DNA from: Bacteroidota bacterium
GTDB taxonomy: Bacteria; Bacteroidota; Bacteroidia; Flavobacteriales; Weeksellaceae
NCBI GenBank assembly: GCA_023423715.1
Contig: JAFAFC010000012.1
Coordinates: 19,673-83,672 of the forward strand
DNA length: 64,000 nt
Direction: 5' to 3'
This document shows, piece by piece, positions 1-8,356 of the stretch (position 1 is its first letter; each line of letters opens with the position of its first letter). Under the pieces are notes generated by a model that was given only the letters and a program-made list of their open reading frames with translations, did not search any database and was not told where the DNA came from. The position numbers were made by a program, and so were the translations under genes.

Positions 1-602
1 GGCATGACTTCTTGGATTTCGTGCGTAGAAATTAGTAAGGTGACGTTTTCCCTTTTAACGTAATTGAAAAGCTTTTCGCGGATTTTAATTTTTCTTGAAT
101 AATCCAAATTGCTAAAAGGTTCGTCCAACAAAAGTAGCTTTGGAGTGACGGATAAAGCTCTTGAAATGGCAACACGCTGCTGTTGCCCACCGCTCAATTT
201 TTTAGGAAGAACATTCACATAGTCTTCCATACCGACAATTTCGAGAAGTTCTAAAACTTTTTCCTTTTTTTCTGCTAAACGAACATTGGAAAGAAATTTC
301 CCTACGATTTCGCCAACCGTCGCATACGGCATTAGATCGTAATTTTGAGCAACCAATTTCATTTCGGCTTCGCCCGGAACCAAGTTTCCTTTCGGTCCCA
401 TAAGCTTTCGTCCTTCAAAAAGAATATCTCCCGACGACCAATCAAACAAACCGTAGATTAAACTTAAAAGTGTTGATTTTCCACAGCCACTTTCGCCAAC
501 AAGGGCAACGGTTTTCCCCGATGAAATCGATAAAGAAAAATCCTCAAAAAGAGGGCTTTCGGGTGTGTAAGAAAAGTCTAGGTTTCGGATATCCAATAGC
601 AT
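1..602 (-). CDS. ABC transporter ATP-binding protein (3' end outside window)
   Basis: Nucleotide-binding subunit of an ABC transporter. It hydrolyses ATP at the inner membrane to drive a partner permease that is not visible here. The first 200 codons are present and the C-terminus runs off the window. Walker A GESGCGKST is at residues 36-44, the signature LSGGQQQRVA at 136-145, Walker B LLLLDEP at 156-162, and the H-loop STHE at 192-195. The ATG at 602 leaves the usual short strand before Walker A. The gene is divergent from the YceI-like gene, so the 82 bp between them carry both promoters. The substrate cannot be read from the sequence. Confidence 0.9.
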   Translation of the reverse strand, partial: MLLDIRNLDFSYTPESPLFEDFSLSISSGKTVALVGESGCGKSTLLSLIYGLFDWSSGDILFEGRKLMGPKGNLVPGEAEMKLVAQNYDLMPYATVGEIVGKFLSNVRLAEKKEKVLELLEIVGMEDYVNVLPKKLSGGQQQRVAISRALSVTPKLLLLDEPFSNLDYSRKIKIREKLFNYVKRENVTLLISTHEIQEVM

Positions 603-618
603 AGAGCAAAAATAAGGA

Positions 619-654
619 TTTGTTTTCGTAATTGAAATATATTGAGTATTTTTG
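619..654 (+). promoter_or_regulatory. Predicted Bacteroidota promoter of the YceI-like gene
   Basis: TATTTTTG at 647-654 matches the Bacteroidota -7 consensus TAnnTTTG and lies about 30 nt before the ATG at 685. A TTTG at 619-622 could be the -33 box, but the 24-nt spacer is longer than usual, so only the -7 box is persuasive. Confidence 0.4.
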
Positions 655-684
655 AGAGGATCAATTAGTTATAAAAAAAAACCT

Positions 685-1338
685 ATGAAAAGAAAATTTT
701 TACTTCCTTTTTTGGCGCTTGGTTTAGGAGCGCTTGTTGTATATTCTTGTGGAAAGGATAAGCCAGTGTCCAGCGAAAGTGCAGAAGTGGCTACTACGAA
801 AGACGGTACTGCTTATGTTTTGGATACGGCGAACAGTAAAATTGAGTGGAAGGGTTTTAAAGTCTTCAAATCAGAACATACGAATCACTTCGGGACGATT
901 AAGTTTGTTAATGGTGAACTTACTGCGAAAGATGGTGTTTTGGAAAGTGGAAAATTCACCGCGAATATGAACTCCCTTCAAAATGTAGATATTGCTGATC
1001 CTACCGGAAAAGGAAAATTGGAAGGTCATTTGAAATCCGCTGATTTCTTTGATGTTGCAAAGTTTCCAGAAGCAAGTTTTGAAATTACAAAAGTAACGCC
1101 GAGTACATCAGGTGATTTTAACACGATTTTAGATGGAAATTTGGTTATTAAAGGGATTTCAAAACCAGTTCAGTTAAACGCAAATACTGCGGTTACCGAC
1201 AACCAAGTAACGATTGCAACAGAACCAAAAGAAATTAACAGAGAAGAATTCGGGGTTAAGTTTCAGTCGCCAGCTGAAAATGGAGTTATTAAAAATGAAG
1301 TGGAACTTCAGATACTCATCAAAGCAACCGTAAAATAA
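685..1338 (+). CDS. YceI family lipid-binding lipoprotein
   Basis: YceI-like protein. The family forms an extended lipocalin-like barrel that binds polyisoprenoid or other long apolar molecules in the periplasm. I chose the ATG at 685 (MKRKFLLPF) because it begins a clean signal peptide ending in a lipobox-like VVYSC, so the mature protein is probably a lipoprotein. The earlier in-frame start at 652 would put 11 unhelpful residues in front. The family hallmarks are visible: a strand with IEWKGFKVFKSEHTNHFGT, then the GHLKSADFFDVAKFPEASFE block, then a repeated barrel to the C-terminus. A strong terminator follows. The ligand is not predictable. Confidence 0.88.
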   Translation: MKRKFLLPFLALGLGALVVYSCGKDKPVSSESAEVATTKDGTAYVLDTANSKIEWKGFKVFKSEHTNHFGTIKFVNGELTAKDGVLESGKFTANMNSLQNVDIADPTGKGKLEGHLKSADFFDVAKFPEASFEITKVTPSTSGDFNTILDGNLVIKGISKPVQLNANTAVTDNQVTIATEPKEINREEFGVKFQSPAENGVIKNEVELQILIKATVK

Positions 1339-1362
1339 TACGATTATCGTATAGGAACTACT

Positions 1363-1399
1363 AATCTGCATTCGCCTTTCGCAATGCAGATTTTTTTTA
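1363..1399 (+). terminator. Rho-independent terminator after the YceI-like gene
   Basis: Perfect 10-bp inverted repeat AATCTGCATT / AATGCAGATT (1363-1372 with 1383-1392), a 10-nt loop and a following T-run. It lies 25 bp after the stop codon. Confidence 0.85.
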
Positions 1400-1461
1400 T
1401 GAATTTTTGAAAGGTCAAGTCCCCAAAAATTACTAATTTTGTGCCTTCTAGATTGAATATG

Positions 1462-2472
1462 ATGATAGAAAAAATAGACGAGTATTTGCAGGAAGTTCAG
1501 GCTTTCAAAACGGCTGAAAAAGCTGAAATAGAATCTTTTAGAATTCGTTTTAATAGTAAAAAAGGAATTCTTACAGATCTGTTTGCCCAATTTAAAGACG
1601 TTCCTAATGATCAGAAAAAAGAGTTTGGACAAAAGATTAATACGCTAAAACAAGCCGTTGCAGAGAAGCTAGATGCTTTGCAAGAATCTACGCAATCCAA
1701 CTTGATTTTAGAGAAAGAAGATCTTACAAGACCAGGTTTTCCTTTGGAATTAGGGTCAAGGCATCCTATCAATTTAGTTAAAAACAAAATTATTGACATC
1801 TTCAAATCCATCGGTTTTGCTGTTTCAGACGGACCCGAAATAGAAGATGATTGGCATAACTTTACTGCATTAAACTTACCAGAATATCATCCAGCGAGAG
1901 ATATGCAGGATACGTTTTTCATCAATCGTGATCCTGATACGTTACTAAGAACGCATACATCGTCGGTACAAATTCGATATGCAGAAACACATAAACCACC
2001 GTTTAGAATTTTGTCTCCGGGAAGGGTTTTTAGAAATGAAGCGATTTCGTCTCGTTCGCATTGTATTTTCCATCAAATTGAAGGTTTGTATATCGATGAA
2101 AATGTAAGTTTTGCAGATTTAAAGCAAACGATTCAGTTCTTTACAACGGAATTGTTTGGAAAATCAAAAATCAGAATGCGTCCATCGTATTTCCCGTTCA
2201 CTGAGCCAAGTGCAGAAGTTGACGTGTATTGGGGGTTAAACTCGGAAACGGATTACCGTATCACCAAAGGAACAGGTTGGTTAGAAATTATGGGTTGTGG
2301 TATGGTAGACCCTGCCGTTCTTAAGAATATGAATGTAGATCCAGACCAATTCAGCGGTTATGCTTTTGGTATGGGAATTGAGAGAATTGTGATGTTGCTA
2401 TATCAAATGTCAGATATCCGAATGTTCTTTGAGAATGACATCCGAATGCTAGAACAATTTAAATCGTTGTAA
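1462..2472 (+). CDS. pheS: Phenylalanine--tRNA ligase alpha subunit
   Basis: Catalytic alpha subunit of the cytoplasmic alpha2-beta2 PheRS, which charges tRNA-Phe. The 336 residues fit the family. The first ~90 form the tRNA-contacting coiled coil. The class II core follows, with the motif-2-like region FRILSPGRVFRNEAISSRSH, the substrate-pocket segment FTEPSAEVDV, and motif 3 GMGIERIVML near the C-terminus. I start at the second of two tandem ATGs (1459/1462) because MIEKIDEY is the usual beginning. TAATTTTG at 1434-1441 is a likely -7 box. pheT is not adjacent, which is common in Bacteroidota. A strong terminator follows. Confidence 0.97.
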   Translation: MIEKIDEYLQEVQAFKTAEKAEIESFRIRFNSKKGILTDLFAQFKDVPNDQKKEFGQKINTLKQAVAEKLDALQESTQSNLILEKEDLTRPGFPLELGSRHPINLVKNKIIDIFKSIGFAVSDGPEIEDDWHNFTALNLPEYHPARDMQDTFFINRDPDTLLRTHTSSVQIRYAETHKPPFRILSPGRVFRNEAISSRSHCIFHQIEGLYIDENVSFADLKQTIQFFTTELFGKSKIRMRPSYFPFTEPSAEVDVYWGLNSETDYRITKGTGWLEIMGCGMVDPAVLKNMNVDPDQFSGYAFGMGIERIVMLLYQMSDIRMFFENDIRMLEQFKSL

Positions 2473-2499
2473 TAACGAGATTATAATAGATAAACATAG

Positions 2500-2528
2500 A
2501 ATCCCGCTTGTAGTGGGATTTTTTTTGG
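2500..2528 (+). terminator. Rho-independent terminator after pheS
   Basis: Stem AATCCCGCT / AGTGGGATT (2500-2508 with 2512-2520) with one G-T pair, a 3-nt loop, then a T-run. It lies 28 bp past the pheS stop. Confidence 0.88.
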
Positions 2529-2567
2529 TTGAAATTCAACTATTTACGTTCTTATCTTACATCAATG

Positions 2568-2595
2568 TTTGGGATGCATATGAAAGCTATTTTTG
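2568..2595 (+). promoter_or_regulatory. Predicted promoter of the pirin cluster
   Basis: TTTG at 2568-2571 and TATTTTTG at 2588-2595 fit the -33/-7 pattern with a 16-nt spacer, slightly short. The -7 box ends 26 bp before the first pirin ATG, and the site lies just downstream of the pheS terminator. Confidence 0.5.
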
Positions 2596-2621
2596 TACTA
2601 TAAATTTTAAAAATTATAGAA

Positions 2622-3509
2622 ATGAATATAGTTAATACAAAAGTTAAATCAATTGAATTGGTTGCTGCGCCAAGACCAGCGCATTTTGTTGGAGACGGTT
2701 TTCGAGTTCATAATTTTATCCCAAGCGGGTATCATTTGGATATGAAAAGAATGGATCCATTTTTAGTATTGGATTATAATTCCAAATATCATTTCCCACC
2801 TTCAGACCAAGCTCGTGGAGTAGGCGTTCACCCACATCGTGGTTTCGAAACGGTAACTATTGCTTATCAAGGGAAAATTGAGCATCATGATTCATCGGGT
2901 GGTGGTGGCGTAATTGGAGAAGGAGATGTTCAATGGATGACCGCAGCTTCTGGAGTTTTGCACAAAGAATTTCACGAAACAGAATGGGCAAAAGAAGGTG
3001 GGATTTTCCAAATGGTTCAGTTGTGGGTGAATTTACCAGCAAAAGATAAAATGTCTTTACCGAAATATCAATCAATTTCTCATGATAAAATGACTGTTGT
3101 TGATTTAGGGGAAAACGGACTTATTGAAGTTATTGCAGGAAATTATAATGAATTTCAAGGGCCAGCAAGTACGTTTTCACCAGTGAACGTCATGAATGTG
3201 AAACTTAAAAAAGGTGGAAAAGCGGATTTTAGCTTTCCTGAAGGGCAAACAACTTTTCTTTTGTTAATTGAAGGAAATATTGTGGTGAATGGTTCAGAAA
3301 ATGTTCCAACAGATCATTTGGTTTTGTTTGAAAGAGAGGGAAACGATTTTACAATCGAGGCTTCTGACGATGCCATTGTTTTGGTCATAAGTGGTGAACC
3401 TTTGAATGAACCCATCGTTCCACACGGACCATTTGTGATGAACACCGATGCGGAGATTATGCAAGCTTTTGAAGACTATAACCAAGGCAAATTTGGTTAT
3501 TTAGAATAA
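2622..3509 (+). CDS. Pirin family protein (first copy)
   Basis: Pirin, a bicupin protein that binds a metal in its N-terminal cupin. Bacterial members include quercetin dioxygenase-like enzymes and redox regulators. The metal-site pattern is visible near residues 65-115: VHPHRGFETVTI followed by a HHDSSGG stretch and a glutamate in the HKEFHETE segment. The length of 295 residues is normal. It heads a same-strand cluster with a GNAT protein, a second pirin, a 4Fe-4S protein, OsmC and another GNAT protein, which suggests a stress-related unit. Its own substrate is unknown. Confidence 0.9.
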   Translation: MNIVNTKVKSIELVAAPRPAHFVGDGFRVHNFIPSGYHLDMKRMDPFLVLDYNSKYHFPPSDQARGVGVHPHRGFETVTIAYQGKIEHHDSSGGGGVIGEGDVQWMTAASGVLHKEFHETEWAKEGGIFQMVQLWVNLPAKDKMSLPKYQSISHDKMTVVDLGENGLIEVIAGNYNEFQGPASTFSPVNVMNVKLKKGGKADFSFPEGQTTFLLLIEGNIVVNGSENVPTDHLVLFEREGNDFTIEASDDAIVLVISGEPLNEPIVPHGPFVMNTDAEIMQAFEDYNQGKFGYLE

Positions 3510-3608
3510 TAAATTCTCGTAATAAAGCGTAATTATGATAAGGTATAGCCAAATCGTATTAAGGAGGCCATACTTTTTTCTTTAACTTTAAAAATTGAAC
3601 AAAAGACA

Positions 3609-3929
3609 ATGAGTACAATAGATTATTCAACAATTCCTTTAGTGAAAAATGAAGCAGATAAGCGTTTCGAAATTGATGTAGAAGGTTACAAAGCCTTTAT
3701 TGACTATAAAGAAACGTCTTCTCAAATTTGGTTAATTCATACGGAAGCTGATCCGGCTCTTGCCGGAAAAGGAGCTGCGAAAGCGGTTGTCGAAAAAACA
3801 TTAGCGTATGTGAAAGAAAGTAGCAAAAAGCTTTTACCGTTCTGTCCTTATGTTTTTGCGTACATCAAAAAACATCCAGAATGGAAAGCTATTGTAGATG
3901 AAAAATTTAAAGGATATGACCAGTTGTAA
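3609..3929 (+). CDS. Short GNAT N-acetyltransferase (NATD1-like), first copy
   Basis: A 106-residue minimal GNAT fold of the YidJ/NATD1 type. The acetyl-CoA loop reads AGKGAAKAVVEKTLAYVKE and the family C-terminal signature is FCPYVFAYIKKHPEW. Full-size GNATs are about 150-170 residues, and this subfamily is naturally short. It lies between the two pirin genes. A paralogue with the same CPF/CPY block closes the cluster at 5487-5771. The acceptor substrate is unknown. Confidence 0.88.
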   Translation: MSTIDYSTIPLVKNEADKRFEIDVEGYKAFIDYKETSSQIWLIHTEADPALAGKGAAKAVVEKTLAYVKESSKKLLPFCPYVFAYIKKHPEWKAIVDEKFKGYDQL

Positions 3930-3956
3930 TATAGTTGTAGTATAAAAAATAAAATT

Positions 3957-4859
3957 ATGATGTCGAATATTGGATTAATATTAGAGGAAAAAGCAGCTGA
4001 TATTGGAAATTTTCTAGTTGGTAGATTGTTGCCTTTCCGTGAAAAAAGAGCGGTTGGTCCGTTTGTATTTATTGATCATATGGGGCCAACGCATTTACGT
4101 GAATATCAGAATTTTGATGTTGCACCACATCCGCATATCGGACTTTCCACGTTGACGTACCTTTTAGAAGGGTCCATTTTTCATCGAGATAGTTTGGGTA
4201 ATGCAATAGAAATTAAACCTGGTGCGGTGAATTGGATGACGGCTGGTAAAGGTGTTGTTCACTCAGAAAGAACACCAGAATATTTACGTGAATCCGATTA
4301 CCGTTTGCATGGATTTCAAATTTGGGTGGGATTACCGAAAGAATTAGAGCAGTCGGAGCCGAGCTTTTTTCATATTGAAGCCGATGAGATTCCAACTTGG
4401 AAAGACGGTGATTTAGAATATAAATTAATTGCTGGCGAAGCTTTTGGAAAAAAGTCGGGAGTTCCCGTTCATAGTCCATTGTATTTTGTAGAAATTAAAT
4501 CCCAAACCAAGCAGAAACTCAATATTGGTCATGAATTGTTTGGTGAAGTTGGAATGTATGTTTTGGAAGGAACGGTCAATATTGAAGGAAACGAGTACGG
4601 AACTAAACAACTTTTGATCGCTAAAAATGCAAAACTTTGTGAGTTTGAAATGAACGAAAACACGGTTGTGTATCTTTTTGGAGGTGAACCTTTCCCTGAA
4701 GAGCGTTTCATTTTTTGGAATTTTGTAAATTCTGATAAGGAAATCATTGATGAAGCTAAAGTGAATTGGCACGATCAAAATCATGAAGCCTTTCCTTTAA
4801 TTCCTGGAGATTCAGATGAGTATGTTCCGTTGCCAAAAGCAGTTTTAAATCGAAAATAA
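3957..4859 (+). CDS. Pirin family protein (second copy)
   Basis: Second pirin, 300 residues (or 299 from the tandem ATG at 3960). It shows the N-terminal cupin pattern FIDHMGP, then APHPHIGLSTLTYLLEG, then HRDSLG and VVHSERTPE, which supply the histidines and glutamate of the metal site. It differs strongly from the first pirin, so this is not a recent tandem duplication. It starts 27 bp after the GNAT stop and is followed 11 bp later by the 4Fe-4S gene, which suggests co-transcription. Its role is likely oxidative or metabolic stress, by association only. Confidence 0.9.
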   Translation: MMSNIGLILEEKAADIGNFLVGRLLPFREKRAVGPFVFIDHMGPTHLREYQNFDVAPHPHIGLSTLTYLLEGSIFHRDSLGNAIEIKPGAVNWMTAGKGVVHSERTPEYLRESDYRLHGFQIWVGLPKELEQSEPSFFHIEADEIPTWKDGDLEYKLIAGEAFGKKSGVPVHSPLYFVEIKSQTKQKLNIGHELFGEVGMYVLEGTVNIEGNEYGTKQLLIAKNAKLCEFEMNENTVVYLFGGEPFPEERFIFWNFVNSDKEIIDEAKVNWHDQNHEAFPLIPGDSDEYVPLPKAVLNRK

Positions 4860-4870
4860 AATAAAACGAT

Positions 4871-5083
4871 ATGGAAAAACATGAATATGAACATCCTGAC
4901 TTGGTTGTCATTTGGCAGCCAAAGCTTTGTCAACATTCGGGAGTTTGCGTGAAAATGCTTCCTCAAGTTTATGATCCAAAAGCACGACCTTGGATAAAAC
5001 CGGAATCAGCAACCAAAGACGAATTAATCAAACAAATAGATGCGTGCCCTTCGGGCGCTTTATCGTATCGATTAAAAAACTAA
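4871..5083 (+). CDS. Small (4Fe-4S) mono-cluster protein (Fer4_19/DUF1271)
   Basis: A 70-residue iron-sulfur protein. Cysteines occur in CQHSGVC near residues 17-23, with CPSGAL near the C-terminus, the pattern of the Fer4_19 (divergent mono-cluster) family. Such proteins are probably electron carriers, often encoded next to OsmC or GNAT genes. Here it is followed after 2 bp by the OsmC gene. The limited number of cysteines means the cluster type is assigned by family rather than shown. Confidence 0.82.
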   Translation: MEKHEYEHPDLVVIWQPKLCQHSGVCVKMLPQVYDPKARPWIKPESATKDELIKQIDACPSGALSYRLKN

Positions 5084-5085
5084 AT

Positions 5086-5487
5086 ATGGCGGTAAAAGTA
5101 GTAGCGACGTTGGGTCGTGAGAAATATTATACGGAAGTTGTAGCCGGTGAAAATAAGATTATCACCGATGAACCCAAGCGTTTTGGTGGACAAGAAAAAG
5201 GCTTTAATCCGTATGAAATTTTAGCAAGTTCGTTAGCGAGTTGTACGGCGGCGACTTTGCGTATGTATATTGATAAAAAAGGTTGGGATGTTAATACGAT
5301 TCGAGTGGATGTTCAGTTTGAAAACGTTCCGCAACAAGAACGTTCCGAATTCAAAAGGGAAATTTGCTTTCCTGATGCGAATTTAGATGCAGAGGCGTTA
5401 GAGAAACTATTTGATATTGCTGAAGCTTGTCCTGTACATAAATTGCTGACCAACAAAATAGAAATTAATACAGAAATCGTAAAATAA
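5086..5487 (+). CDS. OsmC family peroxiredoxin-like protein
   Basis: OsmC/Ohr-superfamily protein of 133 residues. These cytoplasmic dimers reduce organic hydroperoxides using two cysteines. The first is in the helix LASSLASCTAATLRMY and the second in DIAEACPVHKLL, the expected spacing. The ATG at 5086 directly follows the 4Fe-4S stop and begins MAVKVVATLG, a typical first strand. A longer in-frame start at 4990 would overlap the upstream gene and add 32 unrelated residues. The stop TAA overlaps the ATG of the next GNAT gene, so the genes are translationally coupled. Confidence 0.9.
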   Translation: MAVKVVATLGREKYYTEVVAGENKIITDEPKRFGGQEKGFNPYEILASSLASCTAATLRMYIDKKGWDVNTIRVDVQFENVPQQERSEFKREICFPDANLDAEALEKLFDIAEACPVHKLLTNKIEINTEIVK

Positions 5488-5771
5488 TGGTAGAAATAGA
5501 ACAAAAAAATAACGAAAAAAATGGCGAATTTATCGCTAAATTCTCTGGAGTTCCGGCAGGTTTAATGACCTATACTTGGGCTGGTGAAGATAAATTTATC
5601 ATCGATCATACCGAAGTTGAGCCGGCTTTTAACGGTAAAGGTATTGGTAAAGAATTGCTTTTAAAAGCTGTAGAATTTGCACGGGCTAATAATGTGAAGA
5701 TTATTCCATTATGTCCGTTTGCTAATGCAACATTTAAGAAAAATCCAGATTTGCAAGATGTTTTAGCCTAA
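5487..5771 (+). CDS. Short GNAT N-acetyltransferase (NATD1-like), second copy
   Basis: A 94-residue minimal GNAT paralogous to the protein at 3609-3929. It has the acetyl-CoA loop NGKGIGKELLLKAVEFA and the C-terminal block PLCPFANATFKKNPDL. Its ATG overlaps the OsmC stop codon (sharing one base), which indicates coupling. It is the last gene before a strong bidirectional terminator, so the pirin cluster ends here. The substrate is unknown. Confidence 0.87.
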   Translation: MVEIEQKNNEKNGEFIAKFSGVPAGLMTYTWAGEDKFIIDHTEVEPAFNGKGIGKELLLKAVEFARANNVKIIPLCPFANATFKKNPDLQDVLA

Positions 5772-5792
5772 ACATTTTAAGCATTGAAATAA

Positions 5793-5825
5793 AAAAAATC
5801 CGAGAAATTCTCGGATTTTTTTTGC
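5793..5825. terminator. Bidirectional terminator between convergent genes
   Basis: AAATCCGAGAA / TTCTCGGATTT stem with an A-run before and a T-run after. It serves the GNAT gene on the plus strand and the DUF3108 gene on the minus strand. Confidence 0.88.
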
Positions 5826-5837
5826 TTTATATCAATT

Positions 5838-6611
5838 TTATTTCGAAAACTTGATGGGATATTTTACATTTTTATAATCATCCAAATCAGCTCGTAAAGA
5901 ACCTACGGTTAATTGTGCTTTTATCGCAACAGGAACGTTGTTGGCATCGTTGGTTACCCACAATGTCACACCTTCTTTGTCCTTAAAAACACGACCGCTC
6001 ATAACCGATGGGATAATTCGTAAAGCATTTACAGTTCCGAATTTTGTTTTAATATTTTCGGCTCCCGCGACACGAAGTCGGAAAGGGAACATTTCATCAT
6101 CAATCCAAACATTCAAATTAAAAACATCACCTACATTTAAGGTTCCAGAAGCGCTACTTCTCAAATAATAGAATGCAGATAGCATATCTTGCAAGCCAGC
6201 GACTGTTTTAATCGTTCTTGGCGGGTTTTTCGGATTCTTTTTATCCGTTAAAACTAAAGAATTCGCATTCTGATTGAACGCAGCATGCAAATGTTGTCTG
6301 TAACCGCCTTCCGCAACATTTCGTACATAATAACTAGGCAACGCTGTTGCTGGATTAATGTAACTTTCGTACACATCATCTACTTTAAAAAAAGCACGTA
6401 CAGCACCAGAACTTTTACCAACACCGCGAACATAAAGGTGCGGTGTACCGTTATAGTTTTTTGAAGCAGTAGAAAGGGTTGCGGTTCCTGCCGTAAGTAC
6501 TCCATAATGGATTCTGTAGGTTAAAACTTCACCAATTTGAATATTATTTAGCTTTTGGGCATTTCCAAGTCCAAAAACAAATAAAGTTATAGCCAGTAAA
6601 ATATTTTTCAT
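5838..6611 (-). CDS. DUF3108 domain-containing periplasmic/outer-envelope protein
   Basis: A 257-residue secreted protein with signal peptide MKNILLAITLFVFGLGNAQ. The remainder is a beta-rich DUF3108 domain, common in Bacteroidota, recognisable from GEVLTYRIHYGVLTAGTATL near residue 30 and ending with VPVAIKAQLTVGSLRADLDDY. The molecular role is not established. The fold resembles lipid or lipoprotein carriers. It stands alone, convergent with the pirin cluster and divergent from the ferredoxin reductase gene. Confidence 0.85.
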   Translation of the reverse strand: MKNILLAITLFVFGLGNAQKLNNIQIGEVLTYRIHYGVLTAGTATLSTASKNYNGTPHLYVRGVGKSSGAVRAFFKVDDVYESYINPATALPSYYVRNVAEGGYRQHLHAAFNQNANSLVLTDKKNPKNPPRTIKTVAGLQDMLSAFYYLRSSASGTLNVGDVFNLNVWIDDEMFPFRLRVAGAENIKTKFGTVNALRIIPSVMSGRVFKDKEGVTLWVTNDANNVPVAIKAQLTVGSLRADLDDYKNVKYPIKFSK

Positions 6612-6717
6612 ATGTGTTAATTTGCAAATAATTTGCCAATTTAGTTTTTTCTGAATTAATAAGCATTATTAACCGATTTGACTGACAAGAGTCACTTCTC
6701 GTTTTCAATAAAATGCG

Positions 6718-6725
6718 TACCTTTG
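6718..6725 (+). promoter_or_regulatory. -7 box of the ferredoxin reductase promoter
   Basis: TACCTTTG matches TAnnTTTG exactly, 30 bp before the ATG at 6755. No convincing TTTG is found at the expected distance upstream. Confidence 0.4.
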
Positions 6726-6754
6726 CCCAATTGTTTTTGTAAAAAAATCAAACA

Positions 6755-7807
6755 ATGATTACAACCGATTTATTGATTATTGGTGCCGGACCTACAGGTT
6801 TATTTTCTGTTTTCGAAGCCGGACTTCTTAAAATAAAATGCCATATTATTGATGCTCTTCCTCAACCAGGTGGGCAGTTGGCAGAATTGTATCCTAAAAA
6901 ACCTATTTTCGATATCCCAGGATTTCCTTCAGTAAATGCAGGAGAGTTGGTGGATAATTTAATGGAGCAAATTAAACAGTTTCAACCAGGATTTACGTTG
7001 GGCGAAACAGCTGCTAGATTAACCAAAATTGATGATGAGTGGTTTGAAGTGGTTACAAATAAAGGAACCGTTCACCGTGCAAAAGCAGTTGCTATTGCTG
7101 GAGGATTAGGAACTTTTGAACCTAGAAAGCCAGATTTGGAGAATATTGCTTCTTATGAAGATCATGGAGTGGAATATTTTGTGAAAGATCCAGAACATTT
7201 TCGTGATAAACGTGTTGTTATTGCAGGTGGTGGAGATTCCGCTTTAGATTGGAGTATTTTCTTGGCTAATGTTGCTGCTGAGGTTACTTTAATTCACCGT
7301 CGTAATGAATTTAGAGGGGCATTAGATTCCGTTGATAAAGTTCAAGAATTGAAAAACCAAGGGAAAATCAATTTGATTACGCCTGCAGAAGTGGTTGGCT
7401 TGAAAGGAAACGGGCATATTGAAGCGATTACCATTGAGAAAGAAGGTGAGCAGACTGATATTGCAACGGATTATTTTATTCCGCTTTTTGGTTTAACACC
7501 AAAATTAGGTGACATCGCCAATTGGGGATTAGAAATTGAGAAAAATGCAATTAAAGTAAATAATGCATTAGATTATCAAACGAATATCGAAGGCGTTTAC
7601 GCGATTGGAGATATCAACACTTACCCAGGTAAATTGAAGCTGATTCTATGCGGTTTCCACGAGGGAACGTTGATGTGTCAAAGTGTTTACCAGAGATTAA
7701 ATCCAGGAAAAAAATTCGTTTTGAAATATACAACCGTAAGTGGTGTTGATGGTTTTGATGGAAGCCGTAAAGAAGCCGAAAAAGCGGTTGTTAAAAAAAT
7801 TGACTAG
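6755..7807 (+). CDS. Thioredoxin reductase-like ferredoxin--NADP+ reductase
   Basis: FAD/NAD(P)-binding flavoprotein of 350 residues. The FAD-binding GAGPTG is near residue 10, the PGGQ motif near residue 43, the NADP-binding GGGDSALDW near 158-166, and GDINTYPGKLKLI closes the second FAD site. It lacks the CxxC of thioredoxin reductase at the usual position, which places it with TrxR-like ferredoxin-NADP reductases. It transfers electrons between NADPH and ferredoxin. The next gene, 2 bp downstream, encodes a 2Fe-2S ferredoxin that is probably its partner. Confidence 0.9.
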   Translation: MITTDLLIIGAGPTGLFSVFEAGLLKIKCHIIDALPQPGGQLAELYPKKPIFDIPGFPSVNAGELVDNLMEQIKQFQPGFTLGETAARLTKIDDEWFEVVTNKGTVHRAKAVAIAGGLGTFEPRKPDLENIASYEDHGVEYFVKDPEHFRDKRVVIAGGGDSALDWSIFLANVAAEVTLIHRRNEFRGALDSVDKVQELKNQGKINLITPAEVVGLKGNGHIEAITIEKEGEQTDIATDYFIPLFGLTPKLGDIANWGLEIEKNAIKVNNALDYQTNIEGVYAIGDINTYPGKLKLILCGFHEGTLMCQSVYQRLNPGKKFVLKYTTVSGVDGFDGSRKEAEKAVVKKID

Positions 7808-7809
7808 TC

Positions 7810-8148
7810 ATGACGGAGCAAGATATTCAGTTAGAAATTATCGATCGTGAGGGGGCTTTACACCAAGTTGTCGCACCTACGGATATGTCGATGAATTTAA
7901 TGGAAGTTATTCGTTCTTATGAATTGGCAGAAGAGGGAACAATTGGTGTTTGTGGTGGAATGGCGATGTGCGCATCGTGCCAAGTTTATGTTTTAGAAGG
8001 AGAAGATCAATTGCAAGCTATGGAAGACGAAGAAGATGCGATGTTGGCGGAAGCGTTCCACGTTCAAGATAATTCAAGATTGGGCTGTCAAATCCCAATT
8101 ACACAAGAAATTGATGGGTTAAAGGTTCAGATTGCTCCTTATCCATAG
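7810..8148 (+). CDS. [2Fe-2S] ferredoxin (adrenodoxin type)
   Basis: A 112-residue ferredoxin. Cysteines 48, 54, 57 and 93 give the C-x5-C-x2-C-x35-C pattern of adrenodoxin/ISC-type ferredoxins, around GVCGGMAMCASC and LGCQIP. It follows the reductase gene by 2 bp and is probably its redox partner. It may feed electrons to iron-sulfur cluster assembly or a monooxygenase; no isc gene is near. A strong terminator follows. Confidence 0.92.
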   Translation: MTEQDIQLEIIDREGALHQVVAPTDMSMNLMEVIRSYELAEEGTIGVCGGMAMCASCQVYVLEGEDQLQAMEDEEDAMLAEAFHVQDNSRLGCQIPITQEIDGLKVQIAPYP

Positions 8149-8171
8149 AAAATACATGTTTTTTGATTTTT

Positions 8172-8213
8172 AAAAGTGATGTTTACTTTCTCAAAGTGAC
8201 ATCACTTTTTTTT
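8172..8213 (+). terminator. Terminator after the ferredoxin gene
   Basis: Perfect 11-bp stem AAAAGTGATGT / ACATCACTTTT (8172-8182 with 8199-8209), a 16-nt loop, then a T-run. Confidence 0.88.
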
Positions 8214-8318
8214 ATTTAAAACTTAATCGAAATGAAAAAAAATTTTGGAAGCAGAAACGGTTCTTTAATGAGTTTAAATATTAAATTCATAAAAAAATCG
8301 TATAAAAATTAAAATAAA

Positions 8319-8349
8319 TTTGAATTATTGAAAATATTGACTATATTTA
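8319..8349 (+). promoter_or_regulatory. Predicted promoter in the 8.2-8.6 kb gap
   Basis: TTTG at 8319-8322, a 19-nt spacer and TATATTTA at 8342-8349. This is one base from the Bacteroidota consensus with ideal spacing, and it points to the hairpin terminator at 8488-8518. Confidence 0.45.
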
Positions 8350-8356
8350 CGATAAA

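Noticed and set aside
8231..8311. 26-codon frame after the ferredoxin terminator
   Set aside because: Low-complexity Lys/Asn composition, no ribosome site, and it ends before the predicted promoter.
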